From: a virus | Direction: 5' to 3' (one strand) | IMG/VR virus record: IMGVR_UViG_3300028610_000170 | Span: 1-25,216 of that record | DNA: 25,216 nucleotides | Notes under the pieces: model-generated | Databases searched by the model: none | Told to the model about the DNA's origin: nothing | The model's input: the letters and a program-made list of their open reading frames with translations, nothing else | Part shown: in pieces, positions 5,428 to 13,140 of the stretch | How positions within the stretch are numbered: the stretch's first letter is position 1 | Layout of the letters: each line of letters opens with the position of its first letter | Translations under genes and position numbers: made by a program

Positions 5428-7503
5428 ATGGACCGTCTTAAATCGGCATTAAAGGAAACGGCAAGCGATTTGTCATTTTTTGCGAACCAAACCAATTGTA
5501 ATTACGATCAACGGAACCAATTATGGCCCGGCCAAGATATTGAAAGCGGCAGAAAGAAAGGTAGTCCAAGCGAGCCTGCTTATCCGTGGGAAGATGCAAG
5601 TGACATTAGACCTTTTGTTTCAGATTCGATTATAAGGGAAAACAAAGCTTTATTCTCTAAGGCATTATTAAAGGGAAACTTAACAGCGATACCAACAGAA
5701 GGTAATGATATTGAGAGAGCTAAAATGGTTTCTCAATTTATGAAATGGATGCTAGCGCAAACCGAAGATATTGATCGTTGTGCCGACATCGTTGCAGATT
5801 ACCAAGAGGAAAAGGGCATTGGGGCTGTAGGCATATTCTGGGAAACAAAAGTCGAAGAGGTTATGCAAACGATTAACCTAGAGCAGCTTTTAAGTGTAGA
5901 GCCAGAAGTCCCCGAACAAGGTGCGCAGCTAGTGGCACTTATTCAAGAGCCTGATACAACAGGCGAAGCAACAGATTTATTACAGCAATATTTTCCAGAC
6001 CTTTCAAGGCGTAAAGCTCGTAAGATGGTAAATGAGCTTAGAAAAACAGGTCAAACCAGCGTTGGAAGGCCTGAAATTATACATAATAAGCCTGTATTAA
6101 AGCCCTATACATTTGATGAAGATTTATTTGTTCAACCAAATATAATAGACATTCAAGATGCACCATATATATTTCAAAGGGTTTATTATACACCAGAAGA
6201 GCTTAGAGCTAAGGTTTTAGTTGAAGATTGGGATGAAGAATGGGTAGATGATGTAATTGAGAATGCTACTGGTAATGAACCTGATAGCATATTTAATAAT
6301 AGTGAATTTAAGTTTGGTAGCCGTAGAGCGCAAACAGAAAACAGGACTGATGATGCAAGCGGGTTTGTAGCGGTATACTTTGCATATGAAAAGGCTACAA
6401 CAGAAGACAATGTACCGGGTGTATTTATTACAGCAATGCACCCAGACATTGAGAACTATGGGATGAGCAAGCTTTTGGATTATAAGCCTGCTAGATATCC
6501 ATTTGTTGTATTTCCTAGAGAATATAGAACAAAGAGATTGTTTGACTCGAGAGGTGTTCCCGAACTTGCTAAGGGGTTTGAGGACGAGATTAAGGTTCAA
6601 CAAGATTCTAGAGTTGATAGAACTCAATTAAGCACATGTCCAGCAAGAGAGCACCCATTAGGTAGGCCAGCATTAAACTTTGGTCCGGGTGACTCAGTTC
6701 CCGTAAGAAGACAGGGAGAATATGGATACATACAAGCACCTCCGGGCAATATTGGAGATTCTATTGAGATCGAAAAAACTGTTCGCGAAAATATGATGCG
6801 AATGTTTGGTAGACAAGTCCCAGGGGAAGATCCGCAACATGCATTAGATGTTTTACAGAAATCCGTAGATCAATGGCTAAGATGTTGGAAAAAAGTTATG
6901 GATCAAATGTGGGATTTGCATCAACAATTTGGCAATGACACAGAGTTTTTTCGCGTTATTGGTTCTAACACACCTGAAGCAATGCAATTTGTTCGTGCTC
7001 AAGGAAGTGAAAGATTTGACTTTTATTTAGATTATCCAGTAGTAAACTCAGATGCCGCTTCATTATTTGACAAGCTTAATGCTATGGGTGATGTGGCTGC
7101 AAAGCTTGATAGGCAGGGCAGATTTGATTATGACGAGCTACTAAGTGCGATGGCTTCAACCATTGATACTTCTTACGCTGACAGATTCATGAAACCGTTG
7201 CAAGTGGCTACAGAAGAAGAGATAAGGAAAACTCAAGAAGATATTGCTAAAATCTCATCTGGCCAATCAGTTAACGCACCACCGAATGCAAACGTAGATT
7301 TAAGAATGAAAGTAGTTCAGGAGTATCTACAAGGCACAGAGGATATTCCGGCAGATGACGTTCAGGCTAGATTACAAAATGACGAATTCTTTCAGTCAAG
7401 GATTAATAAATATTTAGAGCAATTACAGTTCCAAAAGGTCCAGCAACAAAACGCCATTATAGGACAACTAGGAACACAACCAGGAAACGCACTACCAAGC
7501 TAA
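5428..7503 (+). CDS. Portal protein
   Basis: 691 residues from ATG 5428 (710 if ATG 5371 is used). A dodecameric portal forms the DNA channel at one capsid vertex and docks the terminase and later the adaptor. Its place immediately after terL and before a scaffold and capsid gene, and its size, fit a podovirus-type portal. The N-terminal block YDQRNQLWPGQ (residues 26-36) and PWEDASD (53-59) followed by a helix is the pattern I associate with this portal family. The C-terminus is a Gln-rich helix. I prefer 5428 because GAAGG (5416-5420) is seven bases upstream and a candidate promoter would start transcription near 5372; ATG 5371 has no Shine-Dalgarno sequence. Confidence 0.82.
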   Translation: MDRLKSALKETASDLSFFANQTNCNYDQRNQLWPGQDIESGRKKGSPSEPAYPWEDASDIRPFVSDSIIRENKALFSKALLKGNLTAIPTEGNDIERAKMVSQFMKWMLAQTEDIDRCADIVADYQEEKGIGAVGIFWETKVEEVMQTINLEQLLSVEPEVPEQGAQLVALIQEPDTTGEATDLLQQYFPDLSRRKARKMVNELRKTGQTSVGRPEIIHNKPVLKPYTFDEDLFVQPNIIDIQDAPYIFQRVYYTPEELRAKVLVEDWDEEWVDDVIENATGNEPDSIFNNSEFKFGSRRAQTENRTDDASGFVAVYFAYEKATTEDNVPGVFITAMHPDIENYGMSKLLDYKPARYPFVVFPREYRTKRLFDSRGVPELAKGFEDEIKVQQDSRVDRTQLSTCPAREHPLGRPALNFGPGDSVPVRRQGEYGYIQAPPGNIGDSIEIEKTVRENMMRMFGRQVPGEDPQHALDVLQKSVDQWLRCWKKVMDQMWDLHQQFGNDTEFFRVIGSNTPEAMQFVRAQGSERFDFYLDYPVVNSDAASLFDKLNAMGDVAAKLDRQGRFDYDELLSAMASTIDTSYADRFMKPLQVATEEEIRKTQEDIAKISSGQSVNAPPNANVDLRMKVVQEYLQGTEDIPADDVQARLQNDEFFQSRINKYLEQLQFQKVQQQNAIIGQLGTQPGNALPS

Positions 7504-7504
7504 T

Positions 7505-7741
7505 ATGAGTAAAGAAGTAAAGCCAGCTATACAAGATCTATTTGAAAGACTACAATCTAATGGAGACATCAAAATACTTGAAGAGTATTTAAATGACATG
7601 AAGTCACGATCAGATGCAGCAAGGGATGAACAGGCAATATACTCTAATTCCTCTGCTCTTGCTCATTGGAATGGCTACGACACTGCTATTAGAGATGTGA
7701 TAATGGACATGAACGTGGCACTGGGAAAAGCATCATATTAG
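7505..7741 (+). CDS. Hypothetical helical protein between portal and scaffold
   Basis: 78 residues, all helical by composition, with a central helix LEEYLNDMKSRSDAARDEQ and a C-terminal block AHWNGYDTAIRDVIMDM. Short proteins with an (L/A)xxxG-x-x-x-A-I-x-D-x-(L/I/V) ending are common next to phage packaging and head genes, with no known function. It starts two bases after the portal stop and is probably co-translated. It is followed by the capsid-unit promoter. Confidence 0.65.
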   Translation: MSKEVKPAIQDLFERLQSNGDIKILEEYLNDMKSRSDAARDEQAIYSNSSALAHWNGYDTAIRDVIMDMNVALGKASY

Positions 7742-7757
7742 CCATAATATTTTCACC

Positions 7758-7785
7758 TGCACACATATAGCGACTTTGCTATAAT
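7758..7785 (+). promoter_or_regulatory. Extended -10 promoter upstream of the scaffold gene
   Basis: TGCTATAAT at 7777-7785 is a perfect extended -10 element. TGCACA at 7758-7763, 16 bases upstream, is a 4/6 -35. It sits in the 82-base gap before the scaffold gene. With the terminator at 10385-10414 it would bound a scaffold/capsid/decoration transcript, the proteins needed in the largest amounts. Confidence 0.6.
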
Positions 7786-7823
7786 TTCAGTATGGGTTCT
7801 GTAACCTTAAAATACTGGAAAAT

Positions 7824-8891
7824 ATGAGTAAAGAAGATGATGGTGACTTTGCGACCGAAAACGCAATGGAAACATCCTCTAGGGGAATGGGTGAATTAGA
7901 TTTAGTTAACATGCTTAAAGGCACTACTCATGCCAAGGCAGAAGACGAATCTGAGGAAGTTCAAGACCAACAAGAGGAAATCGAAGAAACGCAGGAAGAA
8001 GAAACTGAAACAGTTACTGAAGCCCTCTCGACGGAGAAGGCAGAAGAAATTGAGGAAGAATCTGAAACCGAAGAAGAAAATGTTCTTTCAAAGGAAGATA
8101 GGTCTATCGAGAAGATGCGAAAACGTATCGACGAGACTACTTATAAATGGAAAAGTGCTGAAGAAAAGGCTGAAGCTCTTGAAAGGGAAAATGAAGAATT
8201 ACGTAGAAAAGTTGATTCTCCTCAATCTCCCAAACAAGATGCTCCCAAGGGTTTTGCTGAAAAAGTTGAATCTGCCGAAAACATGGACCAGTTACAAAAG
8301 CTATATGATGAGGCTAAACTAGTCAAGTCTAATGCTAAAAAGCTGTTACGTAAAATGGATGATGCAGGAGAAAGCGAAATTGAGCATAACGGCCAAACTC
8401 TTTCAAGAAATGAAATTTATAATGCCCTAGATGACGCTGAGTCAGCTATGGATGGCGACATTCAGAATAAGGCTAATTTATTTCAACAAAAGAGAGAGTA
8501 TGATAAGGTTGCAATAGATACCTTTGATTTTTTTCAAAACACTAAATCTGAATACCATAAAAAGGCACAAGAGTTTTTATCTGACAGCAGCTTAGACAAG
8601 TTTCTAAGAGGCAGAGCAGATGAATACTTTATCTTGGGCTTATTGGTAGAGGGCCAACGTTCGCTTGATTTAAAACAAAAAGCAGCGGAAGCCAAGGAGC
8701 AGGGTAAAACCGATGTTCAAGCAAAGCTAGAATCAACTCCTAAGATAGCACCGGAAGTTCCAGGACTCTCCGGGAAAGTAGCACCAAAACGTCTGACTAA
8801 GGAAGAGAGTAAGATCAAGAAGAAAAGATCTGTTCTTAATCAAAACAAATTAAACGTAAACGACTTAGCAAGTCTACTTTCTAAAAAATAA
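7824..8891 (+). CDS. Capsid scaffolding protein
   Basis: 355 residues lying directly before the major capsid gene, the usual site of scaffold genes. Residues 38-95 are almost continuous Glu with few hydrophobics. 89-130 form a charged coiled coil. 150-290 are helical. The last 40 residues are basic (KRLTKEESKIKKKRS), resembling the capsid-binding C-terminal region of P22-type scaffolds. It would assemble inside the prohead and leave or be degraded before packaging. No protease domain is seen here. The acidic region makes a Lys/Arg-rich frame on the same strand, which is a shadow. Confidence 0.82.
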   Translation: MSKEDDGDFATENAMETSSRGMGELDLVNMLKGTTHAKAEDESEEVQDQQEEIEETQEEETETVTEALSTEKAEEIEEESETEEENVLSKEDRSIEKMRKRIDETTYKWKSAEEKAEALERENEELRRKVDSPQSPKQDAPKGFAEKVESAENMDQLQKLYDEAKLVKSNAKKLLRKMDDAGESEIEHNGQTLSRNEIYNALDDAESAMDGDIQNKANLFQQKREYDKVAIDTFDFFQNTKSEYHKKAQEFLSDSSLDKFLRGRADEYFILGLLVEGQRSLDLKQKAAEAKEQGKTDVQAKLESTPKIAPEVPGLSGKVAPKRLTKEESKIKKKRSVLNQNKLNVNDLASLLSKK

Positions 8892-8907
8892 CTAAAATCA
8901 TAATAAA

Positions 8908-9879
8908 ATGGCTAAAGCAGAATCATTTAATGTGGTAAATAACGAGGAAGATAAAACTGATCTATATACAGTTGTTTCTCCTGAACAAACACCAATTCTA
9001 TCAGGGATGCCGAAGTTTCGTTCTCAAAAGGCAACTCTATTAGAGTGGACAGCGGACAATCTTGACAATGTTACCTTTGAGGGAACACGTGAAGGTGTAG
9101 ACCAAACCACTCACAAGGATAAAACAGAAAATCGTGTATTACTAGACAACAGACACCAAGAGGAGCGTAAGCCTTACGCTGTATCTAACATCCAAAATAA
9201 AGTTGATGTTGCGGGTGTAAGTGACGAGGTTGCATTTGCACAAGCTCGCTCAATGCTAGAACTCAAGCTTAATATGGAGTCAGCTATTGGTTCAGACAAT
9301 GAATCTCAAGCTGGCACAGGCGCAGTTCCTGCTAAATTAAGAGGTCTAGGTAAATGGATTGATAACACAAACGCAAACATCGATCCAAGCGTTCAAACTC
9401 CAGAAAACTCAATTGGAACAACTTCAACTCTTACTGAGTCTACATTTAACGATGTATTACAAAGTGTTTATGAAGCTTCTGGTTCGTTTATGGATATGCG
9501 CTTATATGCTGGTCCTGAACTACAAAGAAAAATCTCTGACTTCACACGCGCAGAAGGCACAGTAACTCCTACTCCTTTCATCGTTAATAGCGATCAAAGC
9601 AGCCGTGAAATTGTGTTCTCTGTTCAATTCTACAGAGGTGACTTTAGCAACGTTCAGATTATCAGCGACCTATTCTTAGGACGCACAAGCGGAAGTGGTG
9701 TTACTACTCAATCTAAAGAGCGCGGTTACTTACTAACTCCAGAAATGTTTAACGTATCAGTATGGGAAGAGATGAACATCTTCGAACAAACTGATGATGG
9801 TGGTGGTCCACGCGGTTTCGCAAGAGGTATTATTACAACTGTTTGTAAGAATCCTAAGGGACTAGGTAAGTTTGCTTAA
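8908..9879 (+). CDS. Major capsid protein, SU10/DUF5309 family
   Basis: 323 residues. The run of features FRSQKATLLEWTADNLD, then a loop with DKTENRVLLDNRHQEERK, then SNIQNKVDVAGVSDEVAFA and AIGSDNESQ matches the major head protein family of Escherichia phage SU10 (remembered as Pfam SU10_MHP / DUF5309), which has an HK97-like fold. The first half carries the E-loop/N-arm-like section and the spine helix (ARSMLELKLNMESAIG, about 112-127). The second half has the A-domain strands and a terminal GGGPRGFARGI segment. It follows the scaffold gene with a 16-base gap and should be the most abundant virion protein. Confidence 0.88.
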   Translation: MAKAESFNVVNNEEDKTDLYTVVSPEQTPILSGMPKFRSQKATLLEWTADNLDNVTFEGTREGVDQTTHKDKTENRVLLDNRHQEERKPYAVSNIQNKVDVAGVSDEVAFAQARSMLELKLNMESAIGSDNESQAGTGAVPAKLRGLGKWIDNTNANIDPSVQTPENSIGTTSTLTESTFNDVLQSVYEASGSFMDMRLYAGPELQRKISDFTRAEGTVTPTPFIVNSDQSSREIVFSVQFYRGDFSNVQIISDLFLGRTSGSGVTTQSKERGYLLTPEMFNVSVWEEMNIFEQTDDGGGPRGFARGIITTVCKNPKGLGKFA

Positions 9880-9909
9880 TTTTAACAACGAATAAAGGAG
9901 ATAAATACA

Positions 9910-10374
9910 ATGGGCGGTGTTAACACACAAGCAGCACAAGACGGTTTCAACGAAGTGGCGGTAATTAAAGCGTCACAACTTACTGAAACAGCTTCAGCGA
10001 CAGCACAAACTATTGATATTGCTAAGATTCCAGCAGATGCATATGTCGAAAAAGTATCTTATTACTTGATCGATGAAATGGATGGCGGATCAGTATCAGC
10101 ACTAACTGTTACCCTCGGTGACGAAGATGATGCAGATGGTTATGTTACAGCAAAATCAATTCTAGCAGGTGCTACACCTGTATCTTCAGCTATCAACGAC
10201 GGTGCGTATCTTAACGATGGTACTACTGCAAATACAGTCAACGGAAAGCACTATGACAATGCTTCTGAAAAGACTTTACAAGCGGTATTTACACCAACAG
10301 GAGATTCTCTCGCTAACATTAACGAGGGTAAGATTCTAATTAAAGCTAAAATCGTTGATCTAAGCTTAAACTAA
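9910..10374 (+). CDS. Putative capsid decoration protein
   Basis: 154 residues, Ala/Thr/Asp-rich and strand-rich with no Cys, consistent with a beta-sandwich. It immediately follows the major capsid gene and precedes an intrinsic terminator, the usual spot for a head-decoration or cement protein. A strong AAAGGAG (9894-9900) nine bases before the ATG suggests high expression, as expected for a capsid component. There is no specific motif, so the call rests on position, composition and expression signal. Confidence 0.65.
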   Translation: MGGVNTQAAQDGFNEVAVIKASQLTETASATAQTIDIAKIPADAYVEKVSYYLIDEMDGGSVSALTVTLGDEDDADGYVTAKSILAGATPVSSAINDGAYLNDGTTANTVNGKHYDNASEKTLQAVFTPTGDSLANINEGKILIKAKIVDLSLN

Positions 10375-10384
10375 TAAAATTTAT

Positions 10385-10416
10385 GTGGAGGGGCTTATGG
10401 CCCCTCTGCTTTTTCT
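10385..10416 (+). terminator. Rho-independent terminator after the capsid genes
   Basis: GTGGAGGGGC (10385-10394) pairs with GCCCCTCTGC (10400-10409) around the loop TTATG, giving ten pairs with seven perfect inner pairs and two wobble pairs. A run of five T follows (10410-10414). It lies 11 bases after the decoration gene stop and closes the scaffold/capsid/decoration unit. Confidence 0.88.
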
Positions 10417-10427
10417 AAATATTAATT

Positions 10428-10754
10428 ATGAGTGAAATTATAGTTCCAAACTTTGGCAATGTCCCGCAAAAGGTGTGGGATGTTTTTTACAAATGGGCAC
10501 AAGACGAGCAAATGGCAGATAAGGTTCGCTCTAATTCGTATTTAGAAAGAGTAAAGGCAAGCAATAAGGGCATCGGAGAAAAGTCAATAAACGGCATTGG
10601 TGAATGCTTTGGGCAGATAGATAGCAGAATGTATCACCGTCAAATGCAAAATGACAAAGATTTTTGGAATGATCCATCTAATGTAAAGAAATTCTTCAAG
10701 GATAACCCTCAATATTTAAATCAAACAAAATCAGGATCAACCTATAAGATTTAA
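10428..10754 (+). CDS. Hypothetical head-region protein
   Basis: 108 residues, alternating helix and loop, with many aromatic/Asn residues (VPQKVWDVFYKWAQDEQ at 12-28, FFKDNPQYL near 88-96). No family is recognised. It follows the capsid terminator and ends in an overlap with the adaptor gene (10754 shared base). Its location suggests a head or head-completion role but nothing more specific. No clear Shine-Dalgarno sequence precedes the ATG. Confidence 0.6.
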   Translation: MSEIIVPNFGNVPQKVWDVFYKWAQDEQMADKVRSNSYLERVKASNKGIGEKSINGIGECFGQIDSRMYHRQMQNDKDFWNDPSNVKKFFKDNPQYLNQTKSGSTYKI

Positions 10755-11590
10755 TGGCTAGGACTGAAACATTACAAGTAGTTAGAGATAGGTGGGCTGT
10801 TTTATGCGGATTAGACAGTGACAACCTTATAGATGATGACGCTAGAGATTTCTTTGATTTAGCTAATATAGCCTTAAATAAGGCTTGGCCTAGATCTGAA
10901 TGGCCTTTTTCTATGAAAACATTTCCTAAGCTAAATGATAAGTATGGATTTGTTGATCTATCAAGCGATACAGAAATAAGCGAGGTTTTAAGAGCTTATG
11001 ATTCATATCCTTATAGGTTTAGAACTACAAGAGAATTTAATAGAGTAATACCAGTAGAAGACGCTATGTTTGATGGCGTTTATGTTCCTGGTGTGTCAGA
11101 ACCAGTTGTGGTTTCTGTTACATCAATAACAAGATCAGGAACAACGGTAACCGTTACAACTACTACAGACCACGGATTGCAAGAAGGTCAAGCGGTAGTA
11201 ATCGCAGGCGCAGTAGAAACGGATTATAATGGGACTTTTGACGTAGCTTCAGTGACAAGCAGCACAGTGTATACATATGAGATCTCAACAACTCCAACTA
11301 CTCCGGCAACTGGTACCATAACTAGCACTGGAGCTACGGTTTATTTACTAAGCAGAATTAGGGAAACAGTATTAAGCTCATTGAGTGATACGGTTCCTTA
11401 TAAGCTTTGGAGATATATTGCTTATAAAGCATCTGCAGATTGGCTAAAAGCTGAGGGACAAGAAGAAAAGTCTAGGCTTAGGGACCAAGAAGCAGAAGAC
11501 GTAATTTTAGATGAAATCGATCGATTAGAAAGACAACAACAATGGTTACCACCATTGAATGCAAACCCAAGGGTAAAAGGTATAAGATAA
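10754..11590 (+). CDS. Head-to-tail adaptor with an inserted ~70-residue beta module
   Basis: 278 residues. The N-terminal half (about 1-100) and C-terminal half (about 200-278) are helical: an ALNKAWPRSEWPF helix/turn, then RYIAYKASADWLKAEGQ and a long charged helix. This is like P22 gp4/T7 gp11-type adaptors that bind the portal ring. Between them, residues 119-191 are a Thr/Val-rich beta module (SGTTVTV..DHGLQEGQ..IAGAVETDYNGTF). The same module occurs three times in the nozzle gene at 16544. By hand count the module region is about 45% GC against about 34% in flanking lines, so it looks inserted. It overlaps the previous stop by one base. Confidence 0.75.
   Translation: MARTETLQVVRDRWAVLCGLDSDNLIDDDARDFFDLANIALNKAWPRSEWPFSMKTFPKLNDKYGFVDLSSDTEISEVLRAYDSYPYRFRTTREFNRVIPVEDAMFDGVYVPGVSEPVVVSVTSITRSGTTVTVTTTTDHGLQEGQAVVIAGAVETDYNGTFDVASVTSSTVYTYEISTTPTTPATGTITSTGATVYLLSRIRETVLSSLSDTVPYKLWRYIAYKASADWLKAEGQEEKSRLRDQEAEDVILDEIDRLERQQQWLPPLNANPRVKGIR
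11108..11326 (+). repeat. Shared beta module, copy in the adaptor
   Basis: Residues 119-191 of the adaptor. It shares ITRSGTTVTV, HGLxxGDxVxIxGA, xYNGTF and TPATGTITS with the three nozzle copies. The GAVETDYNG run is identical to nozzle copy 2. It resembles the ubiquitin-activating-E1 FCCH-type domain that automatic annotation often assigns to phage proteins. Confidence 0.7.
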
Positions 11591-11591
11591 T

Positions 11592-11933
11592 ATGGCAAAC
11601 GTAAGAATTAATAATTTATCAAGCGAATACAAGCCATCTAAGAATTTAGACGGAACGATTGTAGCTGACAGGCGCGTGGTAGTGGGGGCTGGCGCAGCAC
11701 CACTAATTGTAGACCCACTAGCTCAAACAACGACACATGTTGAATGCGATACACATCTATCGTCAATATACTATACATTAGATGGTAGCGATCCGGCAGA
11801 CGGATCTAATGGACACTTCATCGCGCAGGGTCGTGACTGGATTTGGAATAGGGAATTAGCTCAGGCCGCAAGGGTTATCAGAGGCAATGGAACTGATGCT
11901 AATATACACGTAAGCGAGCTTCAACATATTTAA
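11592..11933 (+). CDS. Small virion protein with a chitobiase-like TLDGSDP motif
   Basis: 113 residues, beta-rich. IYYTLDGSDPADGSNGHF (57-74) followed by a WIWNRELAQAARVIRGNG helix/loop and IHVSELQ matches a family of ~100-residue phage proteins placed between head and tail genes. Its first part recalls chitobiase/beta-hexosaminidase C-terminal-like strands. It is probably a minor structural protein. One base separates it from the adaptor stop. No enzymatic residues are apparent. Confidence 0.65.
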   Translation: MANVRINNLSSEYKPSKNLDGTIVADRRVVVGAGAAPLIVDPLAQTTTHVECDTHLSSIYYTLDGSDPADGSNGHFIAQGRDWIWNRELAQAARVIRGNGTDANIHVSELQHI

Positions 11934-11935
11934 TT

Positions 11936-12823
11936 ATGAGTTTATTATCACAGGGACTTATAGGGCCAGGAGGTGGTGGAGCAGCGGCATCAGATAGAGC
12001 CGGAACGGGTAATCTCGACGGTGATGCAAATGGACTAATTGATACTGCAGAATTTGGAGTAGCATTAGGTTCTCAACCATCATCATCTTTATTAGCAGGT
12101 GCTAAATCTGTTAACGTGGATGGGTCTACTGCATTAAATACGCTAGGAACTGAATCTGTAACCATACAGGCTAATACCACAGCTGCAAGTAGAGCTTCAA
12201 CAGGCACTAGAGCAATCACAATCGGGTATAACTCTGGGGGCAATGGAAATACATCTATTGCTATCGGTCAAAATACGACCGCAGGAGGAACGAACAGCAT
12301 TGCCATTGGTCAGACTGTTACTTTATCAACCCAATCAAATACGGTAGCTATTGGGCAAAGCATATCTTCAATGAACCAAGGTTCTGTTGGTATAGGTTTT
12401 ACTGCTCAAGGTAACGGTCAGCAAGCAGTAGCCATTGGAAATAACCCTACAGCATCAGGCAATAGAGCTATTGCAATTGGAAGGCTAACAGACGCAACTC
12501 AAGAGGGTGCAATTGCTATCGGTGGTGCGGATACTCCTAATGATGGTGCTCAAGCAACAGGTTTAGGTTCTATCGCACTTGGTGGTAAGGACGGAACTAA
12601 TCTTGCGGCAGTAGCGTCTGGAGATCAATCTATTTCTATTGGAACAGGGTCAAATGCAACTGCATCAGCTGCAATTCAACTCGGAGATGGAACCAATTCA
12701 ACTGCAGATAGTTGTCAAATCGGATCATCTACAAATCCACTAGAAATATTTTTAAATCTACCAACATCAGCAGGCACAACAGGGTCATTATGGAATGACT
12801 CAGGAACAGTCAAGGTTTCATAA
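11936..12823 (+). CDS. YadA-head-like repeat fibre protein with an EF-hand loop
   Basis: 295 residues. From about residue 95 it repeats the AIAIG-type motif at roughly 14-residue intervals (SIAIGQ, SIAIGQ, TVAIGQ, AVAIGN, AIAIGR, AIAIGG). This is the signature of YadA head left-handed beta-roll repeats, which trimerise in adhesins. Residues 28-39 are DGDANGLIDTAE, fitting every ligand position of a canonical EF-hand loop (D28, D30, N32, D36, E39). The tail LPTSAGTTGSLWNDSGTVKVS is a recurrent phage C-terminal block. A trimeric host-binding or connector fibre is likely. No signal peptide is seen, so it is not a surface adhesin of the host. Confidence 0.78.
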   Translation: MSLLSQGLIGPGGGGAAASDRAGTGNLDGDANGLIDTAEFGVALGSQPSSSLLAGAKSVNVDGSTALNTLGTESVTIQANTTAASRASTGTRAITIGYNSGGNGNTSIAIGQNTTAGGTNSIAIGQTVTLSTQSNTVAIGQSISSMNQGSVGIGFTAQGNGQQAVAIGNNPTASGNRAIAIGRLTDATQEGAIAIGGADTPNDGAQATGLGSIALGGKDGTNLAAVASGDQSISIGTGSNATASAAIQLGDGTNSTADSCQIGSSTNPLEIFLNLPTSAGTTGSLWNDSGTVKVS

Positions 12824-12840
12824 CTTTAAAATTTAATAAT

Positions 12841-13137
12841 ATGGCATTACAAAAAACAATACAAGGCATAGGTGACGCAGACGCATCATATCACCTAATT
12901 CACGAGGGATCTTTGGTAAAAGACTTAGATAGCAACACTTATAAGATCCATTTCACATTGGTTGGTTATAAGGATAAAGACACTAGAGACAACAAACCAG
13001 AGGTAGGACCATTAAGCCATAAGCATTTTAGTAAAAATATTACTGAGGCTGAAATGGGAAAAATTATTTCAGATCTAGAATTATATGATTATGTGAAGGC
13101 AAACGATAGTGATATGTCTTCAGCTACAGATGTTTAA
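12841..13137 (+). CDS. Hypothetical small fibre-region protein
   Basis: 98 residues. The N-terminal part looks strand-rich (SLVKDLDSNTYKIHFTLVGY at 24-43), with a basic loop and a C-terminal helix (EAEMGKIISDLELYDYVKA). Unrecognised. It lies between the two fibre genes with 17- and 3-base gaps, so a fibre-assembly or attachment role is plausible but unproven. Confidence 0.6.
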   Translation: MALQKTIQGIGDADASYHLIHEGSLVKDLDSNTYKIHFTLVGYKDKDTRDNKPEVGPLSHKHFSKNITEAEMGKIISDLELYDYVKANDSDMSSATDV

Positions 13138-13140
13138 TAG

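Noticed and set aside
7930-8322. 130-codon Lys/Arg-rich frame inside the scaffold gene
   Set aside because: It is the frame-shifted reading of Glu-rich codons (GAA/GAG) of the scaffold; composition is an artefact and there is no ribosome site.
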